NCBI GenBank assembly: GCA_021234155.1
Contig: JAJEKV010000030.1
Span: 11,590,338-11,654,337, forward strand
DNA length: 64,000 bases
Origin: Isoetes taiwanensis
Lineage: Eukaryota; Streptophyta; Lycopodiopsida; Isoetales; Isoetaceae
Direction: 5' to 3'
Below the pieces are notes generated by a model, which saw only the letters and a list, made by a program, of their open reading frames with translations, made no database searches and was not told the origin of the DNA. This document shows positions 10,234 to 21,101 of the stretch, in pieces; the first letter of the stretch is position 1, and each line of letters begins with the position of its first letter. Both the position numbers and the translations under genes were made by a program.

Positions 10234-11616
10234 ATGATTTGGGGACAAAGTGATGGCGAGAACTTTTCAAGAAAAATGTCAATATCCATGCAAAATCAAA
10301 TGATTGATATGATAAAGACTCTAATAGGGAATGGGAATGTTACAGAGAAAGGCGAAAAGGCCTTTTTTGTCTGTGGCGACTGGCTCATTCCCAGCAAACC
10401 TAGCATGGCGGAGACGAGGAGGACAAGATCACAAACTATGTCGCCGGTGCAAATGCAGAGTCAACTGGTGCAACCTATACTGGATGAAGTAAATCGAGAA
10501 CAGAGAAGAATGCTGCAGAAACATGAACACAGATCAAAGCCAGAGTTTCGAGGTATTCCTTCACTCAAACATGATTTTGTTCCTAACAGGCAAAAGGAAT
10601 TAGAGTCGAAGGCTGTAATAGGTTGCATTAGACATGAAGGGGTTCGATTGGCAGCCATAAGAATGGAATTAACAAAAATGGAGAAGAATGTGGATATCAA
10701 GAACATGTTTTGGCTTGATTTCCCATTCTTTGTGGTGGAATGTGGTGACTCTCAGACTGTCCAGTTCCTCCTAAAAAAAGGAACCATATTCAAGGCAAAT
10801 ACACAATTTTACTTCCAAAAATGGAACCCGAAATTCGATCCAAATGACCTCAAGGAACTCTTCCATCCTGCATCATGCTCTGTTCAAGGCCTTAGTCCCA
10901 TGTATTGGCATGAGGACATTTTTAAAAAGCTTTTTCAAGGGATTGGAGAATACATTGGATGGGAGGCAATTCCGGAAAGAGCCCCAAGGATCTGGGTTCA
11001 GATTGATATATTGAAAGAGATCCCTAAACAGCTAAATTATAAAGACTATTATGGGGGCGAAAAGATATTGAAATTGGATTGGAGTGGGTTACCTGCACCC
11101 TGTGGAATCTGTGGGCTGAGATTACACGGAGGGGGGGTATGCCAAGGAAAAATGAGTATAAATGAACAAATTCCTCAGCCAGTGGCCAACCAAGCCAACC
11201 ATGCCAAAGATAATAATGCAAAGGGAAGCTGGACCCCTGCAAATTGGAAGAAAAAGAACAAGAATGGGAGTGCATATAAAAAAGCCAGGAAACAGAAAGC
11301 TAAGCTCATCAAGGAAAATCAGCAGCAAGAGAAACAGAAAGTCAACAACCATTTAAAAACCTGGAAAAAGAAAAGAGATCAGTCAAAAATGGCTGAAAAA
11401 GTCAAGGTCTTGGTCAAGCCTACTGAAGAACAGGGGAAAAAAGGGAAAGACTTGGTCCAAGAAGGTAATCTTTATATCACTCCTGCCCATCTGATCAGGA
11501 GTAACACTTTGACCATTGCTGAATCTACACATCCCCCTGTAAATCCCTACCCAGACTCTTCGATTGAGGACGGATCGGCCAGGTGGAACTCTGCTTTTCA
11601 AGGGAGACTGTTCTAA
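10234..11616 (+). CDS. LINE-C ORF1: DUF4283-like/zinc-knuckle nucleic-acid-binding protein
   Basis: A 460-residue frame from ATG at 10,234. Plant L1 ORF1 proteins bind element RNA and combine a DUF4283 (RRM-like) domain with a zf-CCHC_4 knuckle. Here residues about 130-235 have the DUF4283 pattern (KAVIGCIRHEGV..., FPFFVVECGD..., FYFQKWNPKFDP). Residues about 245-285 carry the conserved IWVQIDILKEIPKQL and LKLDWSGLPAPCGICGLRLH segment, where the CxxC...H...C spacing forms the zinc knuckle. The remainder is Lys-rich and disordered. The frame stops at 11,616, but related sense continues in another frame to about 11,890, so the C-terminus is probably frameshifted. Element protein, not a host gene. 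Confidence 0.75.
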   Translation: MIWGQSDGENFSRKMSISMQNQMIDMIKTLIGNGNVTEKGEKAFFVCGDWLIPSKPSMAETRRTRSQTMSPVQMQSQLVQPILDEVNREQRRMLQKHEHRSKPEFRGIPSLKHDFVPNRQKELESKAVIGCIRHEGVRLAAIRMELTKMEKNVDIKNMFWLDFPFFVVECGDSQTVQFLLKKGTIFKANTQFYFQKWNPKFDPNDLKELFHPASCSVQGLSPMYWHEDIFKKLFQGIGEYIGWEAIPERAPRIWVQIDILKEIPKQLNYKDYYGGEKILKLDWSGLPAPCGICGLRLHGGGVCQGKMSINEQIPQPVANQANHAKDNNAKGSWTPANWKKKNKNGSAYKKARKQKAKLIKENQQQEKQKVNNHLKTWKKKRDQSKMAEKVKVLVKPTEEQGKKGKDLVQEGNLYITPAHLIRSNTLTIAESTHPPVNPYPDSSIEDGSARWNSAFQGRLF

Positions 11617-12429
11617 AGGAACTAATTTGGTTTTTTCCCCTATAGATGCAAGTAAGCAGGGGTCACAGAATAATGAAGAATTACATGATGTGCTAATCCA
11701 ACTCATGGAAAGGCAAGAAGACATGGAAAAGGAGGTGGTGCCGAATACTCCCATGGAAAAAGGGCAGATGGAAGAAATAGATGGCAAATATAAATTCTTC
11801 ACCACATCCCCCATGGAGTATAAGAAAGCGTCTGAGAGGATTTCTGGACAATGGCAATATGGAGACTGGAGGATCCTATGGATAATGGCTTGAAGAGATC
11901 ACTTTTTCTTCAGAGGGGCAGGGAAAGAATCTATAGACCCTATAAGTCCTAAGGGCCAGGGAATAGATTACATAAGCCAACAAGGAAATCCCTTATCTAA
12001 TGGCCTGGTAATTGAAACTGATGTCAATAGGCTATTAAGCCCATTAGATAACAATATAGAAGAAGACAAAGAAGAGACATTCTTCACTCCTGCAAAAAAG
12101 AGCAGCATGACACCTACAGGAGGCCTGGGAACTCATGGTAATAGACCAATAAGTCCGATTTGGTAAATCCTTACCGGAAGGCACGGGAATTAATGTGAGT
12201 AGACTAGTAAGCCCCCTCGACAAGGCCATGTTAGCTGGCCAAGAAGCTAGGCATTGATTTTGGGTGAAATAATTGGGCGAGAGAAGACTATTGCCAAAGA
12301 ATTGAGGCCGATGGGGGAAAAATTCTACACTCCTCATACTAGGAAGAAGGGCACTAAGATTGTGCATTTCTCAGAAAATAGTCCTGCCTTGAACCTGAGA
12401 AGCCAAGGCAAAAAGAATCTCCTTGTCCA

Positions 12430-15400
12430 ATGAGAATCATAACTTGGAACCTGAGAGGCATAAAAGGGCCTCTCAAGAGAAAAAAGGGCAATCGATAGCC
12501 TTAAGAGATATGAAAGCAGAGATATTTATGCTACAAGAGCATAGTCACCTGAATTTGAGTCCTCAAATCTAGGAAAATGGATCATGCCAAATGGTGACTC
12601 CATATGGATTTGCGGCTGATGGTACTAAAGGAGGGATTTGCATGGCATGGAAAGACTTCACTGTATTGAAAAATATAAGCATGGTAGTGGCGGTGGAATT
12701 TGTGGCGAGTGTTAAAAAAGGGGAAAATGTTCTAGGGTTATCAATGTATATGCATCTCTTGACCACAGAAAAAGAGAAACCCAATGGAGGCAAATGGATA
12801 CATGGATACAAAATCATCCAACTAAAAATTGGCTCATGGCTGGAGACTTCAATAACACACCTGTGTGGGACCAGAAACTGGGGAAACAAATGAATATGTC
12901 CAGGGGAGAGCGAGTTGCATGGGATAGACTGATGGATAACTTTATTTATGTTCCTCCATCTTCCTCACAACAATTTTCTTGGAGCAATAAAAGGAAAGGG
13001 GATCAAAGAACCTATTGTCTCCTAGATAGATTCTATCTATGCAATTCTGATCTGAAGAATTGGGACAATCTTACCATCTCCAGTGATATTGGGAATTCCA
13101 TTTCAGACCACTACCCTCAGTTTTTGGGAGATATGACACCTCCTCAGAAAGGTGGTATAAAAACTTCATTTAAATTCAACACAAGAATGTTACAAAATAA
13201 GCAATTTTGTGAAGAGTTCAAAAGTTTTTATCAACAGATGCCTAAGGTACCACTTTCGGAATCCATGAAGCACTTTGTTCAGAAATTGAGGGACATCAAA
13301 TCATGGATCAAAGAATGGGGAAAGGTATGGAATCAGAAGAAGAAAAAAGAGAAACAAGAAGTGTATGAAGACATGAAGGTGATTAGAGGATATTTGTTCA
13401 AGGACAAGGATAATAAATGCTGGCAGGAAAAAGAGGCAGAACTGGAAATCAAGGTCAAAAAAATAGAAGAAGCAGAGGCAAAAAGTCTAGCTATAAGAAG
13501 TAAGTGCAAATATATCAATCAAATGGATGATGCTGGTTCTTCCTTTTTCTTCAGGACTGCTAAGAGCAGAATTATAAACAATGGTATTGTGCTTGTAAAA
13601 GATGGGAGGGGGAACACTTTAGCCTCTCAAGAGGGGATACAAGACTATTTCCATAAAGAATACCAAAAACTGTTCAGCAAGTATGAAGTTGATACCAAAG
13701 ACATGGAAGATTTCTTTAATCAAATTCCCAAGGGTCCTGAGATCAATGATGAGGACTTACTGAAGACACCTGATGAAAGGGAGATCAAAGAAATTCTACA
13801 ATCCATGGCGCATGGCAAAAGTCCTGGCCCTGATGGGATTCAACCTGAATTCTATTTAGGTTTTTGGGAACTGGTAAAGGATGACCTCATAACGTTCATT
13901 AAGGGAGCTTGGCAAGCAAGATATTTGCATCCAGCAATAAATGCAGGGCTTATTACCCTCATACCAAAAGTTAGCAGCCCAACAAACATTGGTGAGTGGA
14001 GACCAATCTCACTCACCAATACTACATATAAGATGCTAGCCAGGATCCTTGCAAATAGACTGAAGCCGAATCTAATGAAGGCCATAAACCCTTGCCAGTC
14101 AGCCTTCCTTCCCCAAAGGAATATTCTGGATAACTATATTGGAGCTGCTGAAGGTATGCATTGGAACAAGCTTTCCAAGCAGAAATGTATGCTTCTTAAG
14201 TTGGATTTTAGGAGGGCTTATGACACAATCAGTTGGCAATTTCTGGAGAAAGCCATGGAGCACATAGGACTCCCAAAAAAGGTTTATCAGAAGGTGTATG
14301 GATTCAACATGACTGCCTCTTCATCTCTGATTATCAATGGTTCCCCTACTGAGCAGTTCCCTTGTAGAAGAGGGGTGAGGCAAGGATGCCCTCTTGCCCC
14401 CTACCTATTCTTGATAGTGGCTGAAGTTCTTACAAAGCTGGTGATGCATATGCAGTCCAAAGGTGATATTCAATGCCTGCAACTACCAGGGGAAGGAGGT
14501 ATCTTTTCTATCATGCAATATCTTTGTGATACTTTGTTTTTGAGAGATGATGGAATAAGTCTTTCCAATTTCTTAAATACAATGGAGAAATTTGGTAGCA
14601 TATCAGGGGTTTTTTTGAATAAGAGCAAATGTGCCATAATTATGGACTCCCAGGAGGATGCTGCAGGGGAATCAAAGGTACTAAATAAGGATTACGCTCT
14701 TTGTGATATTAGGTATCCCTTTGGCCCTGAATTCTACACTAAAAGGATTGTGGGAGCCAATTGTAACGAAATTAAGAAAAAACTTGGGACATATACATCT
14801 TACTGTCCTTAAATTTGGAAGAATCTGATTGCAAATCTTTGTTATAGGGAGTACTCATGTTTATTTCTCTTCAGCCATCATTGGGGACAAAGCTTCATAT
14901 GCCAAAATAGAGACAGCTATCAGGAAGTTTATTTGGCAGGGCTCACATAAGGTAGCATGGGATGAATTGACCAAATCAAAGAAGGATGGGGGACTTGGCT
15001 GCAAGGACCTATTTGTTCAGGCACAATCTCTTGCAGCTAAAATGGTGTGGAGAGCTATTCATAATAACTCTCCTTCCCCAGCTCAAAAACTGATTAGGTA
15101 TTGGGTGCAAGAATCCTATCCGTGGGTGACCACACTTTGAAACATCGAGTTACGGACTACGCATACTTCCAATTTAATCCTGTCCAAACACCTCAAGTAT
15201 CCGAGGAGAATGTTTGAGGCACGGAACTTAGCCTCTACGTATTCTGAGACCACCGATTGATTGATTGTAATTCTAAAGAGATGAAATTCTTCTGGCATCC
15301 AGGTATTGCAGATAGAGACATTAACTGTTTGGCATGTATTCATCCACAGAAATACATGCAATGGCATAAAGCAGGTATCAGACAGATTGGGGACCTGTAT

Positions 15401-16550
15401 GATGATAATTCAGGTTGGAAATCATGGGATGAAATAGCTAATTTGACTAAAGGTTCAAATCTTGACAAGGAGATATACTCAAAGTAATGGACAAAGTGGA
15501 GAATATTGATGAACGGTAGGCGGATATAGTCGATTGGAACTTTAAAGGCAAGGAAATATACTGGTGAAGGAAATATACAAAGCTTTGATCCAACACAAAC
15601 CCTCGAGGCAGCCTCTCTCTGGAATTGCAGAATAAAAGGTTCTAGGAAAGGTATGTAAAAAGGTTGGAAGAACTATCTGACAAATAAAGTGAAGACCTTT
15701 ACGGCTTATCTTTGCATCAAGGTACGATGACTAATCAAAAGAAAGCCAAATTTGACTCATCTATTTCGGGGAGATGTCTAATGGGATGTGGAGAGGAGGA
15801 ATCTTCTAACCATGTCTTCCAATGTGAGATCATTGATGAATTGCGAGGCTGGGATCGGATAAATAAAGGCAAGATTGGAGGGGTGGACTCTAGATTTCAC
15901 GAATCTGGAGGACGGGGTTTTGAGCACAACAAAGAGCACTTTCTGCTGGAAAGTATGGAAACACGAAACGAGTAACAATGGAACACAAAAATCCAAATAT
16001 TATTTGGCTCAAACAAATCTTCTAAGCTGAGCTTGTGAACTCGGCAATTGCACATAGATCCTTAAAGGGGATGAACTATGATAAAAAATTTGGGATGACC
16101 TTTGGTAGATTTCAAGGAGTCTATGATTTTTTTGTGCTTAATCTAACTATCGATGATGTTATTTTGCACAGATGCAATGAGGAGGCTTAATAGATATGGA
16201 GCCAAAGATCGAGGCATGGGGGTTCTTGAGGACTCGACGACCGAGGAGTCTAATCTTCCCGGGATTGAAGAAGAGGAAATCTTCACAAATTTGAAACAAG
16301 AGATGATTCATGCAAAAGCATTGAAGAAGATTCTAAAGAGAACGAAGCACGGAGACATAACAATCTCGGGCCTTTTTCATGAACTTATTCCATAAGTGGC
16401 GTGAATGCGGGGAGGCCCATGTTCTCCTTCTCACGGATTTCACAAACTATCCAGGTTGCCAAATTGACCTGTACCTAAACATACTTGGCGGCGAAGAGTA
16501 CGGGGATCTTACCATACAAGATCTGATTGATGCACAATAGGAAGCATCCA
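12430..16550 (+). pseudogene. LINE-C ORF2 (APE endonuclease, RT, zf-RVT), inactivated
   Basis: The start ATG at 12,430 opens MRIITWNLRGIKGPLKRKKG, the endonuclease N-terminus; a frameshift follows, then FMLQEHSH near 12,520, MAGDFNNTPVWD near 12,837 and ISDHYPQFL near 13,100. A 672-codon open stretch (12,794-14,812) holds the RT: GKSPGPDGIQPEFY, WRPISLTNTTYKM, LKLDFRRAYDTISW, RRGVRQGCPLAPYLF. The active site reads YLCDTLFL at about 14,518, so the first catalytic Asp of YxDD is lost. The thumb continues near 14,830-15,110 (FIWQGSHKVAWDEL, KDGGLGCKDL). A zinc-ribbon tail (CLMGCGEEESSNHVFQC) is at about 15,770-15,830. The enzyme would mediate target-primed reverse transcription; this copy is dead. 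Confidence 0.85.
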
Positions 16551-16793
16551 AACACTTATGAACATAAAAGTTTGATTATCTGATAAATTATTGTATGTAA
16601 TAGGTAGCGGACACTAGTGCGCTTGAGATGTTAGTGCGGTTTTCTTAACACAATTCAAACTTTTGGAATGTGTAATTTTAACATTATGCCCACCAAGTAT
16701 ACCTCGATGGTATACAATATCACTATGTAATTTCCGAGTATGAATACAAAACACACCTTACCTCAAAAAAAAAAAAAAAAAAAAATTCATATA

Positions 16794-17339
16794 CTATTCG
16801 ACTATTCACTTTTAGTTTTGTATTCTTTACTCTGTAATATAGTGTTTTATTGTATGTGGTTGTGTTTTCAAAGTTTCACTTTTTAAAATTGTGCATGTGA
16901 TTTTGAACTCTTTTTGTTTTAAATACGTAAAACAAACAAAATTTAAGAAAAAAGCTTATACAATTGCACTACAGATCATTATTGCAATCTCGATGTCACC
17001 TTGTTTTCAGCCATCATGGATGAGTTAGCGAATAGTCACACTAAATGAATTTCTGAGATTTACGGGTAGTCTTGCACAAGCGAAATTTTCTTTTATACAT
17101 TTTTCTCCCAGCATAATGTATTGTTTTTCCTTGATTAATAATGAATTATCTCTCGTCCTTCACATATACCGGCCTTGCAAATCGTATAGGAAATAATGTT
17201 AATATAATAATTAAATTCAACTTAAGAACTCAATATCTAAGCAAAGGTTTAGACTGCAAATAATATTAGATGCTTTTTGGATCCGTATTATAAATTGCTA
17301 GATGCTTGCCCAACGGAAGTTTCTTTAGTTTATAGAATG
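16794..17339. other. AT-rich spacer, no feature seen
   Basis: About 550 bp of AT-rich sequence between LINE-C and the next R copy. I find no coding sense, RNA gene or clear repeat in it. Confidence 0.5.
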
Positions 17340-18560
17340 TAATGTCAGATGGCACAAGGCAAATTTAACATCAGGGGCTATTCCTAGGATGGGTCTTATA
17401 ACACATTTAGTCGGACAAAGTTTGAAGTGGAGTTCTGATTGATCTTGAAATCACCGAATACACGATTCTCAATAGGGTAGGAAAAATCGCTAAACCATAG
17501 TCCTATGGCTCTGAAACTAGACAATCATCGAGAGCATATAATATATGTGACTATTAGACAGTCCATTATGAACAACAAAATTGGTTTATCGAGTCGAGAA
17601 CAAACTTGTTCACCATCAAAGAAACTATGTATAAGGAAACCACAATGTAATCGAAGAATTCAACCGCAATGTAATCGAAGAGATGTTTATTGTTTCTTTT
17701 AATTACACAGGCATGGCACTAGAGCTGCTTGCAGAACCATGTGCCATAAATACTCGAAATGTCGATTGCCTTTCGTGGGGTATAGACAAAGAAACATTCT
17801 TGAATTTTTACAAACAAAGGGAAAAACAATAGTAGACTACTACTGGTGTAGCCCTCGAAGATGACAAAATAGGCCACAAGGGAGGGTGAGGTGGAAGACT
17901 GGATGAACAAGTGCCAGAGAGAAAAATGAACCTATAAATAGAGGTAAAATAATAAAGGAAGATGGATAGATGTCCCCATTCAAGGAATGATTGCTCGATT
18001 GCTATTGCAATAGAACTATGGCATTAAATTGCTCTCAACTCCAAACAAACTTTGTTCTATTCAATTTAGTTCAATTGGAAAAAAGATTTGGATTTGCAAC
18101 ATCCGTCAGAGAAGAAATATATGTCACAAATGAAATATATGTGACTTTGGTGTGAGGCAAATGAAAAGTTGCAAATGCTTTGCTAGGATATATTTGTTGG
18201 CTTTGCTAGGAGCACCATGCTCATTCACCATTTTAGGATCCATTTGCCCTACTCTTGCATACATTGTCGTAAATCCCTAATATTTCGTAGATAATGAATA
18301 GTAACCAAACTATCGGTCACCAATAAAAACAACCATCTTCCTGAAGGCACTAGGTCACAAAATGAGAACCAATCCAAGCACTCTGTCTTGATGCAGATGT
18401 CTCGCCATTGAAATTTAAATAAAGAACTTGTTGTTTAGGACGGGGATAGAGACAAAAGGTAGAGGCATAGAACCACAGGTGCCATATGCATCCTGATATG
18501 CACTCGAGTAGAAATTCCATGTTATTGCCGGTCCTAAATATTCGACACATTCATTGAATG
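17340..18560. repeat. Dispersed repeat R, copy 2 (holds LINE-A empty site)
   Basis: 17,340-17,800 matches 27,880-28,320; 17,815-18,247 matches 540-942 and 29,040-29,260; 18,249-18,480 matches 6,091-6,330. The copy lacks the second sub-repeat through an internal deletion near 17,812. The junction at 18,247-18,249 (TTTGCCC/TACTCTTGC) is the pre-insertion site for LINE-A. A TATA-like TATAAATA sits at 17,933-17,940. The first 60 bp overlap the end of the conserved exon found at 27,713-27,925. Confidence 0.75.
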
Positions 18561-18664
18561 GTTTCACACGTCAAAATTGCAAAAAAAAAAGACCCAGTGA
18601 CGACTTGTACCAAAAAATATCATTTCAAGGATATTTATAGAATACTAGAATGTTGATCCCTTAC

Positions 18665-18830
18665 ACGAAACAGGGATTTGTCCAAAAGGCTGACTTTTGT
18701 GCAAAAAATATCCGAAATGCAAAAGGTCCGAAAAAAGGCTGTCCGAAATGCAAAAGGCTGACTTGTGCAAAAAATATCTACCGTTAGATCTTTAAGAAGG
18801 ACACCACCATTACCGTTAGATCTCTAGGAA
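18665..18830. repeat. Short local direct repeats
   Basis: AAAAGGCTGACTT, GTGCAAAAAATATC and CCGAAATGCAAAAGG each occur twice within about 110 bp, followed by two copies of ACCGTTAGATCT (18,780 and 18,812). They lie just upstream of the MED26-like remnant. Confidence 0.55.
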
Positions 18831-18896
18831 ACTTGCTCAGGTAAATACTACTAGGCCTAAGCGTTCTTGCATTTTCATTGGAAAGACAGAGAAGAG

Positions 18897-19693
18897 ATGG
18901 CGATGGCAAAGGGACGTAGTCTAAAAGATTGGAAGAGTTTTTTGGACAGCGCTGGAGTGGATGCATGCAGACATTGAAGATCTGAGGAAGAATAAAGAGT
19001 CTTTGATTGCACAATTGATAGCATCTACTTCAACAACTGTGGAGCCATGCCTTGGTTTTGGAGATGATCCAACAGCAACAACAACAACAACAAGAACAAT
19101 CCATGGGTTTGAACGATTGTGTGAAGAACATTCATTTGCAGAAACCAGAATTTGCAAAAATGAAAGAAGGAAAAAAAGTGGAGACTTTGGGTTTGCAGAA
19201 ATCGGAAGTTGCAAAAATGAAAGAACAATTCAAGGCTTTGAAGGACTGTAAAAACAAAGTGGAGAACTTGCGTTTGCAGAAACAAGAAGTTGCAATAATA
19301 AAAGAAAATGGAAAGAAATTGGAGAATTTGGGTTTGCAGAAACCAAAAGTTGCAAAAATGAAAGAACAATTCAAGGGTTTGAAGGATTGTACGAAGAAAG
19401 TGGAGGACTTGCGTTTGCAGAAACAAGAAGTTGCTACAATAAAAGAAGACAAAAAGATATTATCCGTCAAAAGGAAATTGGAAGAGGAGTACAAGAAAGA
19501 GCATGACAGAAAGAGACAACACACAATCCAGGTGCTCAACATGCCCAAGATCCAAGTTCAGAATAGCAAGATCCAAGTGCAGAAGAAGCGGAAGTTGCAG
19601 ATTATAAGAAAACAGTGGACAAGGGAGATGCGAAAGATGCCTCCTCTTTCGGGTGCACCTGGGAAGCTAAGTTCTACAATTAAATCCTTTTAA
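18897..19693 (+). pseudogene. MED26-like gene remnant with expanded coiled-coil repeats
   Basis: ATG at 18,897 opens MAMAKGRSLKDWKSFLDSAG, like the N-terminus of plant Mediator subunit 26 (TFIIS N-domain family), then stops at 18,977. A second frame (from about 18,967) gives IEDLRKNKESLIAQLIAST, similar to the following MED26 segment. The third frame (about 19,052-19,693) starts with a Gln run, then Lys/Glu-rich repeats, and ends with SVKRKLEEEYKKEHDRKRQH and TIQVLNMPKIQ, resembling the MED26 C-terminal signature (KRKL..Y..A...K.QRTIQVM). The central TFIIS-N bundle is missing; in its place are 141-bp (47-codon) units built on LRLQKQEVA and AKMKEQFK. It may be a rearranged pseudogene, or a gene with introns I cannot place. 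Family assignment is moderate. Confidence 0.4.
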
Positions 19694-20044
19694 CTCCAAG
19701 TGGAACTTTCCAAGTTGAGAAGAATTCTCTTTGTATATATGTATGCCATGGCTGGGGCTTTTCCAACCACAGCAATGTAATTATGATATTCTTTGATAAG
19801 CGCAACTATGTCATTAGATGTTATTGTACATGCTTCGCTATTTTGTCACCTCTTTGCATGTTGTACATACTTGCTAGCTCAAACACCCAAAGAAACCTTT
19901 CAGTCATTGATCATCTTATCATGTAGATGGGCCTAATTACTGATCCTACTTCCGTCTATTCCACGCAAAGGATCACATCCTTCTACTCTCAAAAGCAAGC
20001 TTGTATTGCTTTGATCTTTATATGTAAAATATGAAATAAATCCC
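19694..20044. other. Spacer, no feature seen
   Basis: AT-rich sequence between two host-gene remnants. No coding sense or repeat homology elsewhere in the window was seen. It may include the 3' UTR of the preceding remnant. Confidence 0.4.
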
Positions 20045-20235
20045 TCAGGGGCTACATCTGGGATTGGACGTGAAACTGCAAGAAATGTTAAAGTGGCCGA
20101 GGAAGTGCGAGATTCTATTGCGAAAGAACTACTAGATGCAACAGCCGGGAGCTTGATCTTAGTTCTCTTGAATCAGTTTGCAAGTTTGTTGCAGACTTCA
20201 AGTCCCAAAATCTTCCTCTTAACATTCTTATCTAA
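20045..20235 (+). pseudogene. Short-chain dehydrogenase (TIC32/retinol-dehydrogenase-like) fragment
   Basis: The sequence reads SGATSGIGRETARN, the Rossmann-fold cofactor loop (GxxxGIG) of SDR enzymes, then directly VAEEVRDSIAKELLDAT. After a frame change it reads LDLSSLESVCKFVADFKSQN then LPLNILI and a stop at 20,233. This matches the order of plant TIC32/WWOX-like SDRs, which use NADP(H). About 14 residues of the second beta strand are missing between TARN and VAEE. NAG, YxxxK and the C-terminal half are absent. It is a decayed exon-derived or retrocopied fragment, not an enzyme. Confidence 0.65.
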
Positions 20236-20316
20236 GCTATCTCAAATATCAAATGTGTCATATTGGACGTGCAAGTAGAAATTTGAAACTGGATAATGCA
20301 ACCTAGCTAGCAATTC

Positions 20317-20545
20317 TTAACAATTACTAAATTGCACAGAGCAGAGCAGCATCTTTGTGCAGCCATTATCAAACTTGTGGCAGAAGTTAGTCTGATATTC
20401 GGCAAGTACTTCGCCAGGTTCATCATGTGGCGTCACCTGATTGATCTCAACAGCCTTTTTATTAGGTGATGTTTTGAGATAATCTGATTCATCCAAACTG
20501 ACCATTTGATCTTCGCTAGAGACAGTCTTTGTTTTCTGCAGAAAC
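20317..20545 (-). pseudogene. Unrecognised coding-like exon, minus strand
   Basis: The minus strand reads, after a TTCTGCAG acceptor-like site at about 20,537, KTKTVSSEDQMVSLDESDYL then KTSPNKKAVEINQVTPHDEP and GEVLAEYQTNFCHKFDNG to a stop near 20,317. The composition is host-like and the reading is open for about 70 codons. Further weak coding sense lies at 20,560-20,690 on the same strand. Family unknown; possibly a last exon or a gene fragment. Confidence 0.3.
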
Positions 20546-20559
20546 TGTTAGTAGACTTG

Positions 20560-21101
20560 CTTTATTGTCACAGTAACAATGCAGGGATAGCAAGTTCAGG
20601 AAAGAGGTGTCAATATCACAGTTAATGCCATCCATCCTGTAGCAATCCAGACCAATTTGGCTCGTTATTTTTCGAGCAAGTCTTTTCTCGGTAAATGTTT
20701 TGCTGAACCACTTAAAACTAACACAATGTTCAGACTGCTTCTAAGGTGCTGCAACACAATGCTATGTTGCAACCCAACCAAGTCTGAAACGCGTTACAAG
20801 CAAATACTTTGCAGACTGCAATGAGTCTTCCTGTTCATCCAACACAGATAATATGGATTATGCTTCAGCATTATGGCACTATAGGGACACTTCTGTCAAG
20901 AATCATTGAGAACTTTCTGTATTTTTTCACGTGTAGGTAGGGCAGATACCCCCTGATGATTTTGAATTTCTGTTCATGAAAAATACATTCTAGACACGCT
21001 ACAGCACAAAATGATAGCTTACCAAGAGCACACTAATTATTTAGTATGAGCAAAGGAGTTCCTGACTGCAAAAAGCAAGCAGATTCTACAACGCAAAAAC
21101 T
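20560..21101. other. Spacer upstream of block A
   Basis: No confident feature. A short stretch (about 20,585-20,670, minus) reads TSQIGLDCYRMDGINCDI without a clear boundary and might be another exon piece. Confidence 0.3.

Larger units (their letters stand above)
9976..16785 (+). mobile_element. LINE-C: plus-strand L1 with both ORFs, decayed
   Basis: Ends with a poly(A) tail at 16,765-16,785. An 8-bp direct repeat TTCATATA occurs at 9,968-9,975 and again at 16,786-16,793, consistent with a target-site duplication. Unusually, the 5' end also begins with about 22 A residues (9,976-9,997) before a GC-rich leader (CCGCGGGCGCC). It contains ORF1 (intact frame) and a broken ORF2. At about 6.8 kb this is near full length for a plant L1. 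Confidence 0.8.

Noticed and set aside
12044-12367. Minus-strand frame of 107 codons between LINE-C ORF1 and ORF2
   Set aside because: Shadow of the sense-strand linker; no homology or conserved composition.
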